Assembly: GCA_963855995.1 (NCBI GenBank)
Contig: OY979723.1
Span: 4,180,501-4,244,500 of the forward strand
Reading direction: 5' to 3'
Origin: Muricea muricata
Lineage: Eukaryota; Cnidaria; Anthozoa; Malacalcyonacea; Plexauridae
Length of the DNA stretch: 64,000 nucleotides
Below are positions 24,101 to 37,295 of the stretch, piece by piece. The number at the start of each line of letters is the position of its first letter. The first letter of the stretch is position 1. The position numbers and the translations under genes are program-made. Below the pieces are notes generated by a model that had not been told where the DNA came from, did no database searches, and worked only from the letters and a program-made list of their open reading frames with translations.

Positions 24101-26134
24101 GGATTAGAATACATAATTCGAACAATACCCCATGTAGTTTGTATCGAAATACAATAAATGTATTGCTATTTAAAGCTTCACAACAAATTTCTGAGATAAA
24201 TGTAAAAAATTACTTCTTTTTCAACATATTCACTGGCGGTAGCGAAATCTGAATGGAGTGAATAACGGCCATAACTATATATACAGGGTACAAATGAACT
24301 GAGTTGAGAATTAACTGCATGCAGTTGCAGTAATCTTACCAAATTTCCCAGTGCTTAATACTCTTTAGCTTGACTGAGCTGGAAATTGTGCTCAAATGTT
24401 TGCGTCTAGGTATTACACCCGTTTTTAAAATTACGCGACATGAGACCCGATAATAATTTTGTTTGCAAGTATAAATAGCACGTATAACGTCGCATAACGA
24501 CGAACTTGCATGAACAACTATAATAACAATAAATCGTACTTTTGTCACTAATTAGCACTAAAATTTCTTGAAAATAATTTAAAACATTTATCTATAAAGC
24601 ATATTGGAAAGCATATACATTAATATTGAACCACAAATTTCGAAACTTGAGCTCGTGATCGTGCAACATATAACTGAAATGTCAGCCTAGCTATTTTCGG
24701 CTCGCTCATATAATTTTTTCCTAGAAATAAGCCGGAACTAATTGTACTCTTATTTCCATCTTTGATAGCCTGTGAATTTGATTTACTAATAAAAAAATTG
24801 CAACTTATATGAGATTAAATGTTAACATTTTCTAATACTCGATCTTACTTTATCTTTGATGAAACTGTATTTAGAAACTTGACCATTCGTTGAGTTTCTA
24901 TATAACTTCCATGGGTATCAAAGGCAATACTGTTTTCCACGTAACCTCAAAATTAAACAAGAATGAAATGAAAAAATATTGAAGCAGTAATGGAGAGCTA
25001 AGCAAAATCTACAGAAGTGCACAAAACTTCTTTGATGGCATTTTCTGTTACAAATGTTTCAGCATTTTCTCAGAAAATATAATACATTATCAAGCATAAC
25101 GTTAGACACTGAATTGTTAATACTTCTGGCTTACATACATAAGTTAACGTTAAAAAATTGACCGATCATCTTAAACTTTTAAAAAGCATCTCTAAGGTTT
25201 CTACATCCATGATTTAATGTCTCTTTTGAATACACTTAAATAAATTAAGCTAAGATCTGGTTAAAACAAGTGTCAGATAATGTGTAAAAAATGCCGTCGA
25301 TTATTATTTCCATTCGGCGTCCATCCTAATTGGACAATCATGATACTTACCTGTTTTGCGATCAACAACGACGATGTTAAAGCCTCGTGTATTAACTGCG
25401 TAGTCTACGTCGTTTACTTTAATAATGGCTTGATATCCTCCAGGATCAAAAAAACTACGGCTTTCAACGAACACATACAACATAACTAAAACTGTAGGAA
25501 GTCAAAAAATCTTACTTCAAGCTACAATTATATCGTGTACACTAAAGTGGCTGTATCTAATTGTAAACTTACTGTAATTAGCATTGAAGAAAAATTGCCA
25601 CCCTTGGTCATCATAATTTACCACGCGATCGTTCTCGCCTGCAGATTTGCTGAGTTTGCAGTTTACTGATTCACCTTTTGTGACAGATTTGTATTTGAAC
25701 CCAGTGCATTCTTTCTCATTTACGCAGTTTAATAAACACTCAATTTGAGAATGAACATTGTGAGCGGATATAAAATCAACCGATGACATTGACGGGACTG
25801 TAAATTGTTAAAAATAATACATCGTATGAATAAATTATATAAGAATTATGTACGCAGAAGCCATTAATAAGCAAAGTGGTAACTAAGTAAACGTGTTGCA
25901 AATAAGCTTTTTTCATGAGTAAACCATTACACTTATAATTTAAGACTCATTGTATCTAATCCATTTTATAATTACAAGAATATACTGAATAAAGTATAAT
26001 ATTTATTACAGAAATTGCAACTACATACCTGTTGGCATCTTCTTGAAAATCCATTCATCCTTCTCATTTGCTATCGACATCCCAAATGCCAACAGCAGGA
26101 TGGTTGAAAACAAAAAAAGAAACGAAATTTGCAT
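18145..26134 (-). CDS. Secreted PAN + ILEI-domain protein, copy A (frame-altered C terminus)
   Basis: Minus-strand exons in order: 26134-26029 (start MQISFLFLFSTILLLAFG, a signal peptide), 25797-25573 (PAN/apple-like: CLLNCVNEKECTGFKYKS and NCKLS), 25491-25351 (ILEI start: GGYQAIIKVND, RGFNIVVVDRKTG), 24945-24849 (SIAFDTHGSY), 21255-21083 (KILLVAICDDA, SSFALIGF) and 18326 onward. All junctions are GT-AG with matching phase. The family is FAM3/ILEI-type extracellular, and PAN adds a carbohydrate/protein-binding fold; the ligand is unknown. Odd feature: four extra bases (plus 21083-21086) before the exon-5 GTATGT donor shift the last exon into another frame, giving about 55 new residues ending at 18145 (307 aa total) instead of the conserved KVKGKGPSVV tail ending at 18273. 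The start at MQIS is preferred because an upstream in-frame ATG is not conserved in copy B. This could be a decaying or a diverged gene. Confidence 0.75.
18985..19790. other. Insertion in intron 5 of copy A with a GC-rich hairpin
   Basis: Unit B (about 38490) lacks this stretch. It opens with CCCCGGGCCACAGCGCGGAG and CGGGCGAAGCCCGGGGCGAG, which can form a strong hairpin in otherwise AT-rich DNA. The rest holds no recognisable gene. Confidence 0.55.
20189..20589. mobile_element. hAT MITE, CAGGGGCGTAGCCAGG ends
   Basis: An 8-bp duplication CACGTAAG (20181-20188, 20590-20597) flanks ends CAGGGGCGTAGCCAGG and CCTTGGCTACGCCCCTG with long G and C runs. The unit B site near 38910 is empty. It lies in intron 5 of copy A. 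Confidence 0.93.
21875..23943. mobile_element. 2.07-kb element with 26-bp inverted ends in intron 4 of copy A
   Basis: CACCACGGAAAAACGTCTGC at 21875 is mirrored by GCAGACGTTTTTCCGCGGTG ending at 23943. The surrounding 21559-24840 is absent from unit B. No target duplication was seen and no transposase is recognisable; the interior is AT-rich without a convincing ORF. Confidence 0.65.
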
Positions 26135-27339
26135 CTTGAAGGCTGTCAGAATCTCTATAAAAAGTGAACAGCCTGCACTCACTGTTTTTTTTTCAAATGT
26201 TACTTGAAAGATGCATAGGCTCATTTATATTTTACAAAGTCGATAAGTTCATTTAGATGAACGTTCCGTCAATCGCGATCGCAGAATGCAAAATTTCAGT
26301 CTTCGAATTAATATGAATATATTGGATGGAAGGATCTTTGGATGGAAGGATTCGATCTTTAGAATCGGTCATAAGACAAATGGTAGCCCGGGATAGAAGA
26401 TATGTTTAATTTTGAAAACCAAATTTCATGCTGGTGAAAAAATTTCATGCTTACAAAACGTTTTTGGATAACCTATGGTACCCCATGGAATTAGGGACTC
26501 AAGTTTCAGGCAACCTTGCACCCAGGGTAATATATCCGCTCCAGCTACCCTACCGCTGCGAAAATACCCTGACAGAGGCTGGTCAGGATACACCAAAAAC
26601 TTTGCCTTGTTTTCATTTAGCGTGATAAAAACACATAGTGAGGTGTGGCAAGGGATCAATTGTCGCAATCGTCAAAGTAAGAAATTAAGAAGAAAAGTGA
26701 AAGGACGACTTTCGTCAAAGCCGAAGAGAAAATAATTCTGTAGTGTTTGGCCTACTGCTGACAATGTTTGCGGTTTGTATGCGATATACTAAAGGAGGAA
26801 TATTTAGTAATATTTGGTACAAATTTGTAAACAAATGTCAATCTTGCATCACAGCGAGCAGATAATTATCACAGTGAGAAAATAGAAGCCAATGAGGTTC
26901 ACTGAAAAGTAAGTTAAAAACTTGTCTATTTTTAACAGTACAATTTCTGAATCGTTTCAATACTACACCTGTAGTATGCACTTTGACCGTGACACAAATA
27001 AAAGGTAATTGTAGAATACATACACACATATAGACAATACAAATTATAATTTTTATACATATCCTTATCCATACAGGAAAACTGTAATAATATTCAACAT
27101 TTTTAAACGAATGATACTTAAAGACGTAGCACTTGATTATTAACGCACGATGCACCAAATAGTTCGCACCTGTTGTAGACAATATTTTTGTACTTATAAT
27201 ATAAAATTTCGTTCATATTTATTGAGACCCTGTTAGGGTATGTATGCATGTACAAAATATGCTATACGTCACGTCTTAAAATGCTGCTGTCGCAATTTAT
27301 ATAAACAAAGATTGTGAAAGCTTGATTCATGGAGACAAA
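26135..27339. other. 5' flank of PAN-ILEI copy A
   Basis: Matches unit B 41079-42205. It contains a minus-strand open stretch (26838-27182) also present in B, but without coding signs. I see no other gene. Confidence 0.5.
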
Positions 27340-27582
27340 CATAGGCGTACGAGAGGGGGGGGGGGTGGGAGAAGCTGCAGTCCCCCACCCCAATTTTTTA
27401 AAAATTTATCCATTCGGGCAAAAAGTGTCATGCCAATCGGGCATCGACGTTAGGAGTGGGCTGTGGATTAGACAAATATAAAGATCCATAAAGCGGAACA
27501 AGAGTACAGCAATTGTTCGCACGGAAACCTATGACGTCATGTCATTCGGACAAACTCCGCCCATCCTCCCGGTACGCCTATG
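27340..27582. mobile_element. hAT MITE, CATAGGCGTACG ends (unit A)
   Basis: An 8-bp duplication GAGACAAA (27332-27339, 27583-27590) flanks CATAGGCGTACGAG and CGGTACGCCTATG. The same insertion is present at the same position in unit B (42206-42713), so it predates the duplication. Confidence 0.92.
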
Positions 27583-27664
27583 GAGACAAAAATGCCTATT
27601 GATGCAACTAATGTATACGATGTAACAATGGATCATGTACAAACTTCAGCAAGATATATTATAA

Positions 27665-28094
<430 letters not shown>

Positions 28095-28107
28095 TCGTGC
28101 AGCCACT

Positions 28108-28262
28108 TTGATGTAAAAATGGGCAGCTACGATGGGGCAGAATCGTGTGAGTTGATCGGTTTATCTTTGTTACATCTAATCACAGGAAAGCACGAAAAGA
28201 ATTTGGGACTATATAATTTACAGATGACGGCTTAGGAATCGTTAAAGAATCTACACGTGAAT
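28108..28262 (+). pseudogene. PLE reverse transcriptase relic at start of unit B
   Basis: From 28118 the plus strand reads [20 protein letters not shown] then EKNLGLY and, after a small frame break, [12 protein letters not shown]. It aligns with the catalytic region of the PLE at 43792-44673 (MGSYGGPEICELVGLFILNK, GLYRDDGLA). The frame break falls inside the YxDD motif. Confidence 0.8.
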
Positions 28263-28574
28263 AAGCGCGTTAAATAAGTCTTGTAATTTTTTTAACGGTA
28301 AAAACGAAGAAACAACAACTCAATTATCAGCGCATCAAAGTGGATATCCGTCTAATTTGTGTTTCAATGTCGCAGTTTTAAATTTTGCAATCGCCATTAT
28401 GTTGTACAAATATTTGTAAGCAAATTGGTATTTAAAAATAAAAGAATGGCAAAGGTTACTTCAAAACTTACGATTATGATACGCTCGTTTCTTGGACAGA
28501 TGGAAAGCTAGACCTGCTCTTCTGTTATGTTGCGCGATACAAAGTCTAATAAGTTCTCGAATGACTTATTTCGA

Positions 28575-28931
28575 CTGGGCATCCAAGTAGCGGGTTAGTA
28601 ATGCGTTCAGCGTGTGAATGGAACTGCACTCTAATGCAAAGCGAGAAAATAGAAGTCTCATTAAAATCCAAATAATTATATGACAGCTGTCGTTCGTTTT
28701 TTCATGTCTAAAATTAACAATGTTTTAACAACATATTTGAAATTTTTTTACCAAACAAAGTGTATAAGATTTATAAATTCATGTCTCAAAACATAACAAT
28801 GGGCGTCCAAGTAACGGGTTGGTAATGCGTTCAGCGTGTGAATGGAACTGCACTCTAATGCAAAGCGACAAAATAGATGTCTCATCAAAATCCAAATAAT
28901 TATATGACAGTTGTCATTCATCTTTGTGAAC
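28575..28931. repeat. Internal duplication in unit B
   Basis: 28575-28690 and 28801-28931 are near-identical (TAATGCGTTCAGCGTGTGAA and flanks). The 110 bp between them resemble 30660-30775. Unit C has one copy only (about 45995-46130). Confidence 0.75.
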
Positions 28932-29763
28932 ATTTTGAAGTTAATCTACAACGCACGAGCTTAATAACTTAATGATCTATAGTTTAGTTTTTTAAAGACA
29001 TGCAGCACGCAACTTTCGCAGGTATTAATTTTAAGCGTACACATTCAATCGCACAGTCTTAAATTTCTGTGGTAAGGAGGAAAAATGTTGCCTTGTATTA
29101 TAAAATGTCAAACAAGTACACGTGTGAAAACTTTGAGCACATTCGCTTTAAAAATCAAAATAAACGTCCCTACGAACAATTGAGTAAATCTTGTAAATCT
29201 TGAATGCGACACATGATGTAGATAAAATAACAATTGAACCAACGAGTCTGGGATGTATACGCTTACTTTGTTTAAATTATGTCGCTTTAAATTTTATAAT
29301 CTTGATTCCGTTGCGCTGATATTCGAAAACGAACTTGATTATTTAAAATTAAATAAAAATAAGAATGAAAAAAAGTTAGTCGATTACTTACGAATACAAT
29401 CAACTTGCTGCTTGAAGAGATCAAAGGCTACATCTGCTTTCATCGTTTGCTGTGTTGGGCGTCACTACAACTATAAGGCCAATTAAGCCCTGAAATAATT
29501 TATTTCCAATGGGCGTCCATAGTAAAGAGTCATTAACGTATTTGGCGTCTGAACTAAATTGTATTTTTAGGTAAAAATGACAACTTTTTAAAAGCAAAAT
29601 GTATAACAGCTATCGTTCATGTTTGTAAATATTCACTCAAGTTAGCCTTCAAAACACAAATTAAATAACTAGTTAACTATTTGTCGTCCTTTTTACCTCA
29701 TGTAGCGCGCACATTGCGAACAAACTAATTTACAGAGCCTGTTGAGACATTATGTGAGAAAAT

Positions 29764-30480
29764 GGGTTCAATCAACGCGTCATTATCGGACAGTTATGGT
29801 CTCAGATCACACATGCGGCCATGCCAGCGGTATCAGGGACCTTACGATTTACAGAACGACAACGTGACGGTAACGTCCTAAGACAAACAGTCAATTAAAA
29901 AGAAGAGAATAATTATAGTTGTGAACAATGCATTTGAATATTTGAAAAGCGTGTCTCGTACTGTTGACGATGGCAAAGCAAATATTTTCACGTATTGTAT
30001 TAACGCAGGCGTATTGAATTTAGCTGGTGGAGTTTTAAACTCGATCTAGTTAAGAACTCTTCTCAAACATGTAGCTCATGCCTTCAACCAAAGTGTTGTA
30101 ACATGTGTTAACTCAACTTATGGGACTGATGATAAACAATTTCTATGCTTTACTAAGCCTCATCATAATTAAAGTGTTTTCTCGCCGTTGCCGTCGCGTT
30201 GCCGTCCTATATATCGTAAGGTCCCTATCACCCATGGGCGGCATCCCTTCATCGAAAAAATCCTAAAACTAGCCAACCAAGATAGAACAAGACTTGATGT
30301 GTTTAAGCAATGCTTCAATATTTGTTAACAACAAAGGACACAAAAGATCATTCTCTAAAGGAACTTACTCTGAAGCGTGTATATAATCCTCGTTGCATAT
30401 AATGGCTACAGCAGACATGATAGGGAAAAAAATTTCATTGGTTTTTAACCAAGCCAGTTTTATAAAACAAACCAAACCAG
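29764..30480 (+). pseudogene. Broken copy of the unit C ORF at 50229
   Basis: It starts at ATG with MGSINASLSDSYG like the unit C ORF, but is split by a 392-bp MITE at 29835-30226 and by stops after it (HPWAASLHRKN then stop). The product is unknown. Confidence 0.45.
29835..30226. mobile_element. MITE with AGGGACCTTACGAT ends
   Basis: AGGGACCTTACGAT and its mirror ATCGTAAGGTCCCT are flanked by ATC (29832-29834, 30227-30229). Unit C near 50300 is the empty site. Inner GACAACG/CGTTGCC words resemble the Harbinger end, and a 3-bp duplication fits a Harbinger relative, though the target is not TAA. Confidence 0.8.
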
Positions 30481-32584
30481 GAGGGTAAATTTCTGAACTG
30501 ATAAAAAAATTTCCACCTTACCACTATAATGAAAAAAAGCTTTTATTGTTTACATTTTCTTACAGCCTCGCAGGATATTGTCTTCCCGGCCACATTTTCA
30601 ATATGGTGATACAATATTGCAATATTGATGTGCAAGTTGCTTGAAGCAAATTGCAATCGTTTTTTCCTGTCTAAAATTTACAATGTTTTAACAATATTTT
30701 GCAATTTTTTTACCAAGTAAAGTGTATAAGATTTATAAAATTCATGTTTCAAAAAATAACACAATGTAATCAATTTTTGCGGTATTTTAATAAAATTTAA
30801 CGTAAATTCAGTGGAAAGCGAGATAGATTTCGAATGTTAAAATATACATTTATCGCGTCCTGTTGCAAATAATTCTTTTTCCAATAACAATTTCTGTTCA
30901 AATGAGCTCCGTTTTCTGTGCGTATCATTATAACTCCCAAAACATAGACTCTTTCGCAAAAATATTGGCTATGTACGAAAAAACATGCCGATTTTTTATA
31001 ATCAAATAGGAAAGCAATAAATTAAGTTAAATGTAACAACCATTTGATTTAGCTCTAAAAAGTGTCGTGCAAAAACGCTAGCTAAACTAACTAAATAGAA
31101 ATTAAATTAGTTTGGTACCACGAGACGAATACCCAAGAAGGGGCGAGAGGGAGGGTGTTTCAGGGATACAGAGTTGACACCTGGCTGACTAACCTAAAAA
31201 TGGCATGAAAGTCTCACACTGCCATTCATACAAGAGTTGAGTTTACACGTGTACATGACGCAAGTAAAATTTCTAAAATGATGCAAAACCTCCCTTTGGA
31301 AATTAGTTCGATATCTACTAGCGCATGCTTCTGTAAAATGTGTCACGCGCTACCCAACCAAAAACACGGCAAGCGGAGGCAATAAATCTATTATTCGATG
31401 GCACAAATAATCCCTTTATCGCCTCCTGTTGCAATTAATAATTATTTTTCGAATAACAATTCACGTTCCGATGAGATGAGTTCTGTTTCTTGTGGGGATG
31501 ATTGACTAATAAAACAAACACTCTTCTCGAGATATGTATTGGGTATGGGCGAAACCACATGGCGATATATTATTTCAAATATAGACGAATAATTTAAGGC
31601 AAATGTAACAATCATTTGATTTAGCACAGAAAAGGTTGTGTGCTAAAACCGCCACAAGTTTACTTGAAAAGGAATCACCCACACGCTTATCGGAAGAGAA
31701 ATTGCCTTTGATATGTAAATCTGAAAACTCCACATCAAGGCCAACGTTGACGCGTGGTGCTAAAGACCATAATTTGAAAACTTAACTAAATATAAACTTG
31801 ATGTGAGACAGCTGGGTTATCAACCGGCAGCCTCACCTTGCATCGGAGCACAGTGCGACAGTACATGCAATACGTAAGAATTTATAGGATCACTAAACCA
31901 TCAGCTCTGTGACTTATGGTGAGTCTAGCCCTTGCATTGGCTACACGATGTGCAGCAAATTAGCCTATAAAACCACTATATGCAGTCGACTGTGAATTTT
32001 TTTGTTATGCAATGTTGCTTGTATTTCATTGCTAGATATTTTTCCATTCATAAGATGCAAAATGAGTTTGAGCGTAATATTTAAAATATTGCGAGAAACC
32101 GCTAAAAAGCAAAGCGCTGTCGGCGAAACACGGGCGCAGAGGGAGAAAAATAAATCATGTTGATTTTGGCGGTAAACAGTAGTTAATTATATGCAATGCG
32201 GAAACATTATATTCCACAAGCGGCTTTCAAAACAATATTGATCCTCATCAATATCATTCGATACTGAAGGAAGTTGCCTGAAATCACTAATTCAATCGCC
32301 TGAATGCCTCAGAAAGGTTTAGTCACAGTATAGGGAATAGACAGTAGAACCACTCAATTGAAGCTTGCGTGTCCACGCATATCGCACCACATATTTCATT
32401 ACCATTATGGCAGCCAGTATTTTCTGGCCAATAAGAACGCTGAAATGGCTGGTGGCAGTTAGTAAACTGCATAATGACAGGGCGCTGTGGTGCACTGCTG
32501 AGTGGCCCTACGTACTGTCCATGTCTCAATTCCTCAAACCTTCAGGGCAATGAAATTGACATGAGTAAATGTTCTTCGAATTTA
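30227..32584. other. Unit B conserved non-coding segment
   Basis: Counterpart of 6360-8606 (A) and 50550-52742 (C). No gene recognised. Confidence 0.55.
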
Positions 32585-32900
32585 CTGAGAGACTTCGTAA
32601 ATAACCAACACGTTAGTTGTTTGCCATCTGTTATAACACTCCTCTCTATCTTTTATTGATTGTACTACAGCCTCCACATCCATTCTCGATGATTTTGAGC
32701 CAACAAATGAATGTACAGTTAATGCATTATCATACAAGCCACTGACCTTGCCTGTAGTACATGTAACTGCAACATTCCTGTTGATACTAAGGAGTTTCAC
32801 AAGCTTTTTAACAGTAAATGTTCTACCGCTTCCGGTAGAGCCACAAGTGACGTGAAGCAACATGAAGAACCTCCCTCTGTTCTGTATTTAAATTACACGA
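32585..32900 (-). pseudogene. PIF1-like helicase fragment, unit B
   Basis: The minus strand encodes GSTGSGRTFTVKKLVKLL, VAVTCTTGKVSGLYDNALTV, HSFVGSKSSRMD and IYEVSQ (Walker B Asp replaced by Tyr). The sequence before Walker A is shortened relative to A and C. A stop follows VSQ, at a possible old donor (GTAAAT). It cannot be an active helicase. Confidence 0.8.
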
Positions 32901-32909
32901 TTGCCTATA

Positions 32910-33224
32910 CAGAGTGAATCGAAAAAAAACTGATGCCCTTTCAAATTCAAATTAGCCACGAATTTTATTACGGTTTATTCCCTTGGGTCTACAGCGAACA
33001 GTTCTGGACTTAGTACACAGCACAGGGTGAGTAAAAAAGCTGAATACTATTGCAATTTGACAGACGTTGTTGACTAATTCCATGTGGAAATTAAGATGCA
33101 TTCATTCTATAGCGGTGCAAGATTTGTCAGAAACAAAACAAAAATACAGACACGTGGGAATAAACCGTGATGAAATTCGAAATTAACTTGAATTAGAAAG
33201 GGCATCAGTTTTTTACTCACCTTG
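32910..33224. mobile_element. TA-flanked MITE in the PIF1 relic, unit B
   Basis: The ends CAGAGTGAATCGAAAAAAAA and GTTTTTTACTCACCTTG are flanked by TA. It is a diverged relative of 9469-9835, at the same site as 53076-53385 in unit C and absent from unit A. Confidence 0.78.
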
Positions 33225-34249
33225 TAGATCGACCAGAAATAAAATTATTTTAATAACGATACAATTGAATTAAATTTCTTTACTTATTGACATTCCCCAA
33301 AATGGGCTTTACAATAACAATTTAAGGAATAGAAAACTACAGTTGTTTGTAATCTTTTATATAAATAAATAACAATTTCAAGTTCGAATCTTACATTTAT
33401 GTTAAGATTTTGTAAATATAATTAATAAGAAAGTCATTGCTTTTTAATAAATAGCAATAAAACAATTTCTTTTAGTAAGGATACCTACATTATTGAAACT
33501 CCCAACTGCTATATTTAATATTCGATCTTTCTGCACAAAGCCTCTCACTTACAAGAACATTGATGCTCCAGTAGCACAAATGGCGTAAATACACGTTCAC
33601 GAATAGTTACAAAGGTTGCACCGAACCCGAAGCGGTATACTCCGACTAGCGCATTGACCAAGCTACTTATGGAAACATTGAACATAACCAGTCACTTGAG
33701 GATTATTGTTAAATAATTACTTTTTTATAGAAACTTTGATATAATTACCATTACTTATTTACTAACAGCCAAAAAAATTTATTTCGTCCTAACAAGGGAG
33801 GATTCGGGTAAAATTTCGCAAAATAAACCTGACCCGACGCGATGCTTATCCCTTTATTTTTCTCTCTTTTTCCGCCAGCGTTTTGCTTTTTAGCGGTTCT
33901 CACAATATTTTAAATATTACACTGCAGCGCATTTTTACATCTTATAATTTGAAAGTATCTACTTATGAAATACAAGCAATACTATATAACAAAAAAATTC
34001 ACAGATATACTGGATAACACAAATATTTATTAATACTGCTAGAAGACAATGCCCTAGTCGGGCCGCCTGTGATACAACACCTTTGCTTACAGCTAGATTA
34101 TACAAATGACCGTACAAGTTAAACGAAGGCACCCGCCTTGCTACGCGTGAACATGCAACCATCAACGATTCCAAACGACTAAGAGGAGCTTAAGCTCGCT
34201 ACCCCAATGTTTGCGCGAAAAGCATTCGACTTCTAGCGACTCGTGGCGT
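33225..34249. other. Unit B/C-specific segment without genes
   Basis: AT-rich, colinear with 53386-54350 and absent from unit A. No gene seen. Confidence 0.5.
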
Positions 34250-34500
34250 CTATCTGGAAATAGGAAAACCTTTTTTTAACTGCAAAAGTAGCAGCGCCAA
34301 TACGAAACTGTTGCGTTTGTATCTCAAGGAATCCAGGTCACAACATCGAAAGACTGGGAATAAAACTTGAGTAAAGGAATTGTGCGAAACTGCTGGTATG
34401 TCGGGAGTCATGAACAATGGGCCGGTTGACAAGCCTCGCACTGATAGATGATCGAGAAAAGTCTGCACTGGGCATATGTCAGAAAGACGTAATAACGCAA
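34250..34500 (-). pseudogene. Tyrosine-recombinase relic, unit B
   Basis: The minus strand reads LRLSDICPVQTFLDHLS then RGLSTGPLFMTPD, HNSFTQVLFPVFR and RYKRNSFVLALLLLQL. This follows the C-terminal half of Crypton/DIRS-type tyrosine recombinases (CPV...L..YL, GPLF...DG, S...F...L, then HSFRIG). At the catalytic HxxR box the His and Arg are gone (NSFVLA). Only this part is recognisable; 34500-34830 upstream may hold more, in shifted frames. Confidence 0.6.
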
Positions 34501-36349
34501 GACTAGAACTTCCAGCAGTAACCTAGCGGGACAAGTAGACCAAGCTGCACAGTGCAGGCTGGCGAGAAATTTGAACAAGCATATACAGATCCACAGCTCC
34601 CAAGCAGTTTTGCCCCATGATATTCTAAGCACGTATAGAACGAAATTTCGTATTTTAGAACCGCTAATTTCCACCTCGTGCAGCTGGGACACGGAGAATT
34701 TCCCATACTTCATCAGAGAAGGGACTTCTTGTGGGAATCTACATGTATACTCCCCACAAAAATCCGAGAGGCAGACGTCCACAAGGCAATATTATATGTA
34801 TAGGACCCTAAGGAAAGAGTTCTGACAGAATTGTCATTGTGGTTAATTGCAAGTTAATAACGTGTATCACCCAATCATGGATTGATAAGGACACTAAATT
34901 CATCAAATTCATTACCCCATATTTTTGTCTTAATCTTGTGGCTGACCTGAGCATTAACGGGCATGGTGACAGAATTAAAGTTGGACACGCCTAATTATTA
35001 CTTTCACCCGAAGCCCGTTCAAGGCTGATGCAACTGACCCTTGCACATGGGCATCTGCCTCAGAGGGACCTAGTAAAGACAAGCCGAGAGAAACTTTCCG
35101 ATATGAGCAGGGAAAGGGAATACTTCCGGGATGCCAAAACAGACTAAGCCACTGCTGTTGTGATGTTCGTCACTGCTAGCTGTTGCAGATAATGTTGCCC
35201 CGATGATGCCAGATGATGATAGAGTTGAACTTTCAACTGACCTAGGAGAAGCCGTAGAGCTTTCTTGTGAAGCGGTCGTAGGAAGGACAGAAGCTGCATC
35301 ATGGTTACAAGGTCGACGACGGGAAGCTAGGTTGAGCCCGTTGTATTCGAAGATGTCGATGATGGAATGTGTCGAATAATTTGTGCAATTTCAGCACGAT
35401 AAATTTACCGCATGCGCCAGCGGGGGCGCATTTTGACAATACACATGTGCATTACAATCTGAGCATGGGACAATCTAAAACCTCCACGCCGGCGTTGAAG
35501 TCGTGATCTTGGAGATCCAGAAGGCATTTTCTTATAGGAATAGAAAAACAATGGCCAAAACCAGCACTAGGACAATATCATGAAGATAATTCTGGTACAA
35601 ATTTAGGCATAATTGTGCAACGAAGCACTGTATTTGGAGTGCATTGATAAGCCGAGAGATAAAACATAACAGCATACAATTGTGGACAACATTAAAACAC
35701 CGCAAGAGACATTAATTGAAGGAACACCAAATTTGATCATTGATCATGGCATACAGCAAAGATAGCCGCGCACAAAACCATGGACAAGCAACACGCTGGC
35801 TATCGCTGTAAACTGTCAGCAACTTGAACACTCTAGCAACAATTGACAATAACGTTTAATCCCAAAACACATCATATAAAGATACAAAGACAGTACAAGT
35901 CAAGTAAGGCAAATGTGTGGCCTACAATCATCAAATAAACAAACATTAGTGCGAAAATAGTTTCTGCGCATCAAACCAGCACATAACGTCATTTGAGATA
36001 AAGCAAAAACAGGTTAGGCGCATCAAACCAGCACAAAATATCGTTTGAGTTAAAGTAAAAACAGTTTATGAGTCTCACATTTTAAATAGACAGCCTCTCT
36101 TGAGGAAAGGTATATTTTGATAAATTCGAAATGCAAAAACGAAGGTAAAAGCTTCATATAAAGCAATAACCTGCCTGATCAACAAAAGCTAATAAACGGT
36201 AGAACGTTCAAAAATCGCTTCCCAAAGCTGTTACAGACCGGAAAAGGAAAAACTGTCAATCTCGACGTCATTAAAATTCAAATATCCCATACAATAACAC
36301 AAATGGTACAGAGCTATAAATAAAATCAAGCACATACAAGAAAACCAAG
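34501..36349. other. Unit B segment without firm genes
   Basis: Colinear with unit C 54606-57100 and partly with unit A (9900-10840, 15130-15630). At about 35662 and 35240 it preserves the empty sites of two unit A elements. No gene recognised. Confidence 0.5.
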
Positions 36350-36595
36350 CTATTTTTCATGTAGTTTGTTAAGGGCCTTTAAAGGCTCTGCAGTAGCAAC
36401 GATATAAACAATACTGTCCATGGGAGTTACAATGCGCTCCGTCGGAATACAGTAAATCGTATCACTACTAGCTACTAAAGTCCCGGTGCTCCCAGTTTCC
36501 AAACTGCATAGTGTACGAGCAGCATCAATGCTTAAGGTAAAAATAAACAACGCGTCTAGGACATCAGCTGCAACATTTGAAAAGTATTCCGACAA
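36350..36595 (-). other. Open frame of unknown status, 81 codons
   Basis: The minus strand reads FSNVAADVLDALFIF, AARTLCSLETGS and TIYCIPTERIVTP. Unit C (57093-57360) has a related but broken version. It lacks an ATG at the 5' end. I do not recognise it; it could be one exon. Confidence 0.25.
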
Positions 36596-37295
36596 TAGAC
36601 TATGTGGAAACGTTATTACTAAGTGGGTTTAAATAGAGAGGTTTTTATATGCGATTATCATAAACAATCTTTCGCTTGTAATCAATTGCTTTAAACATCT
36701 TACACGAGTATTACTAATTTCTGTTAACCCAATATAATCAGAAGAACATGGCCACTCACTCGTCGACACAGACAGATCGTATCACGTAGTATTCTGCGTG
36801 TTCTATCAATGCTTTTAATACTGGTTACTCCGGCTGCAGCTGTGCTATCTCACATGCGACTTCTTGTGCTCCTTGATATGACTTTGCAGAATCCCAATCA
36901 ACCATCGACCTGCAGGTAAGTCTTGCTCCCTTTTTGATTAAAATTGAACATCTAAACTAGCTTTTGGCATACTTTGTGATGCTGTTTGGTGAAAACAGCT
37001 GCTTTGCAGGTAATATAAGTAGTTATACTCAATCATGCAGTTAACATTATATATCATAATATTTCGTAGAATTGTTTACATACATGTATGTTGTGGAAAT
37101 TCGCGTATTTAAATTTTTTTGATATATTGAATTATTTATCACAGGAATGCAAACCTATTCAAATGAACAAAGCTAGAGCATTCTTTTTTGATAGTTATAG
37201 CTATATACGTATTCACTTTTACTTGAGCGAGCCATGAAATATTTAGCAGTTTACCATTGTATGTACTGGCTGTGTATCGTTATTTCTCTTAGATT

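Noticed and set aside
26838-27182. Cys/Ile-rich ORF shared with 41715-42047
   Set aside because: Conserved only because the DNA is duplicated; AT-driven composition, no splice or homology support.
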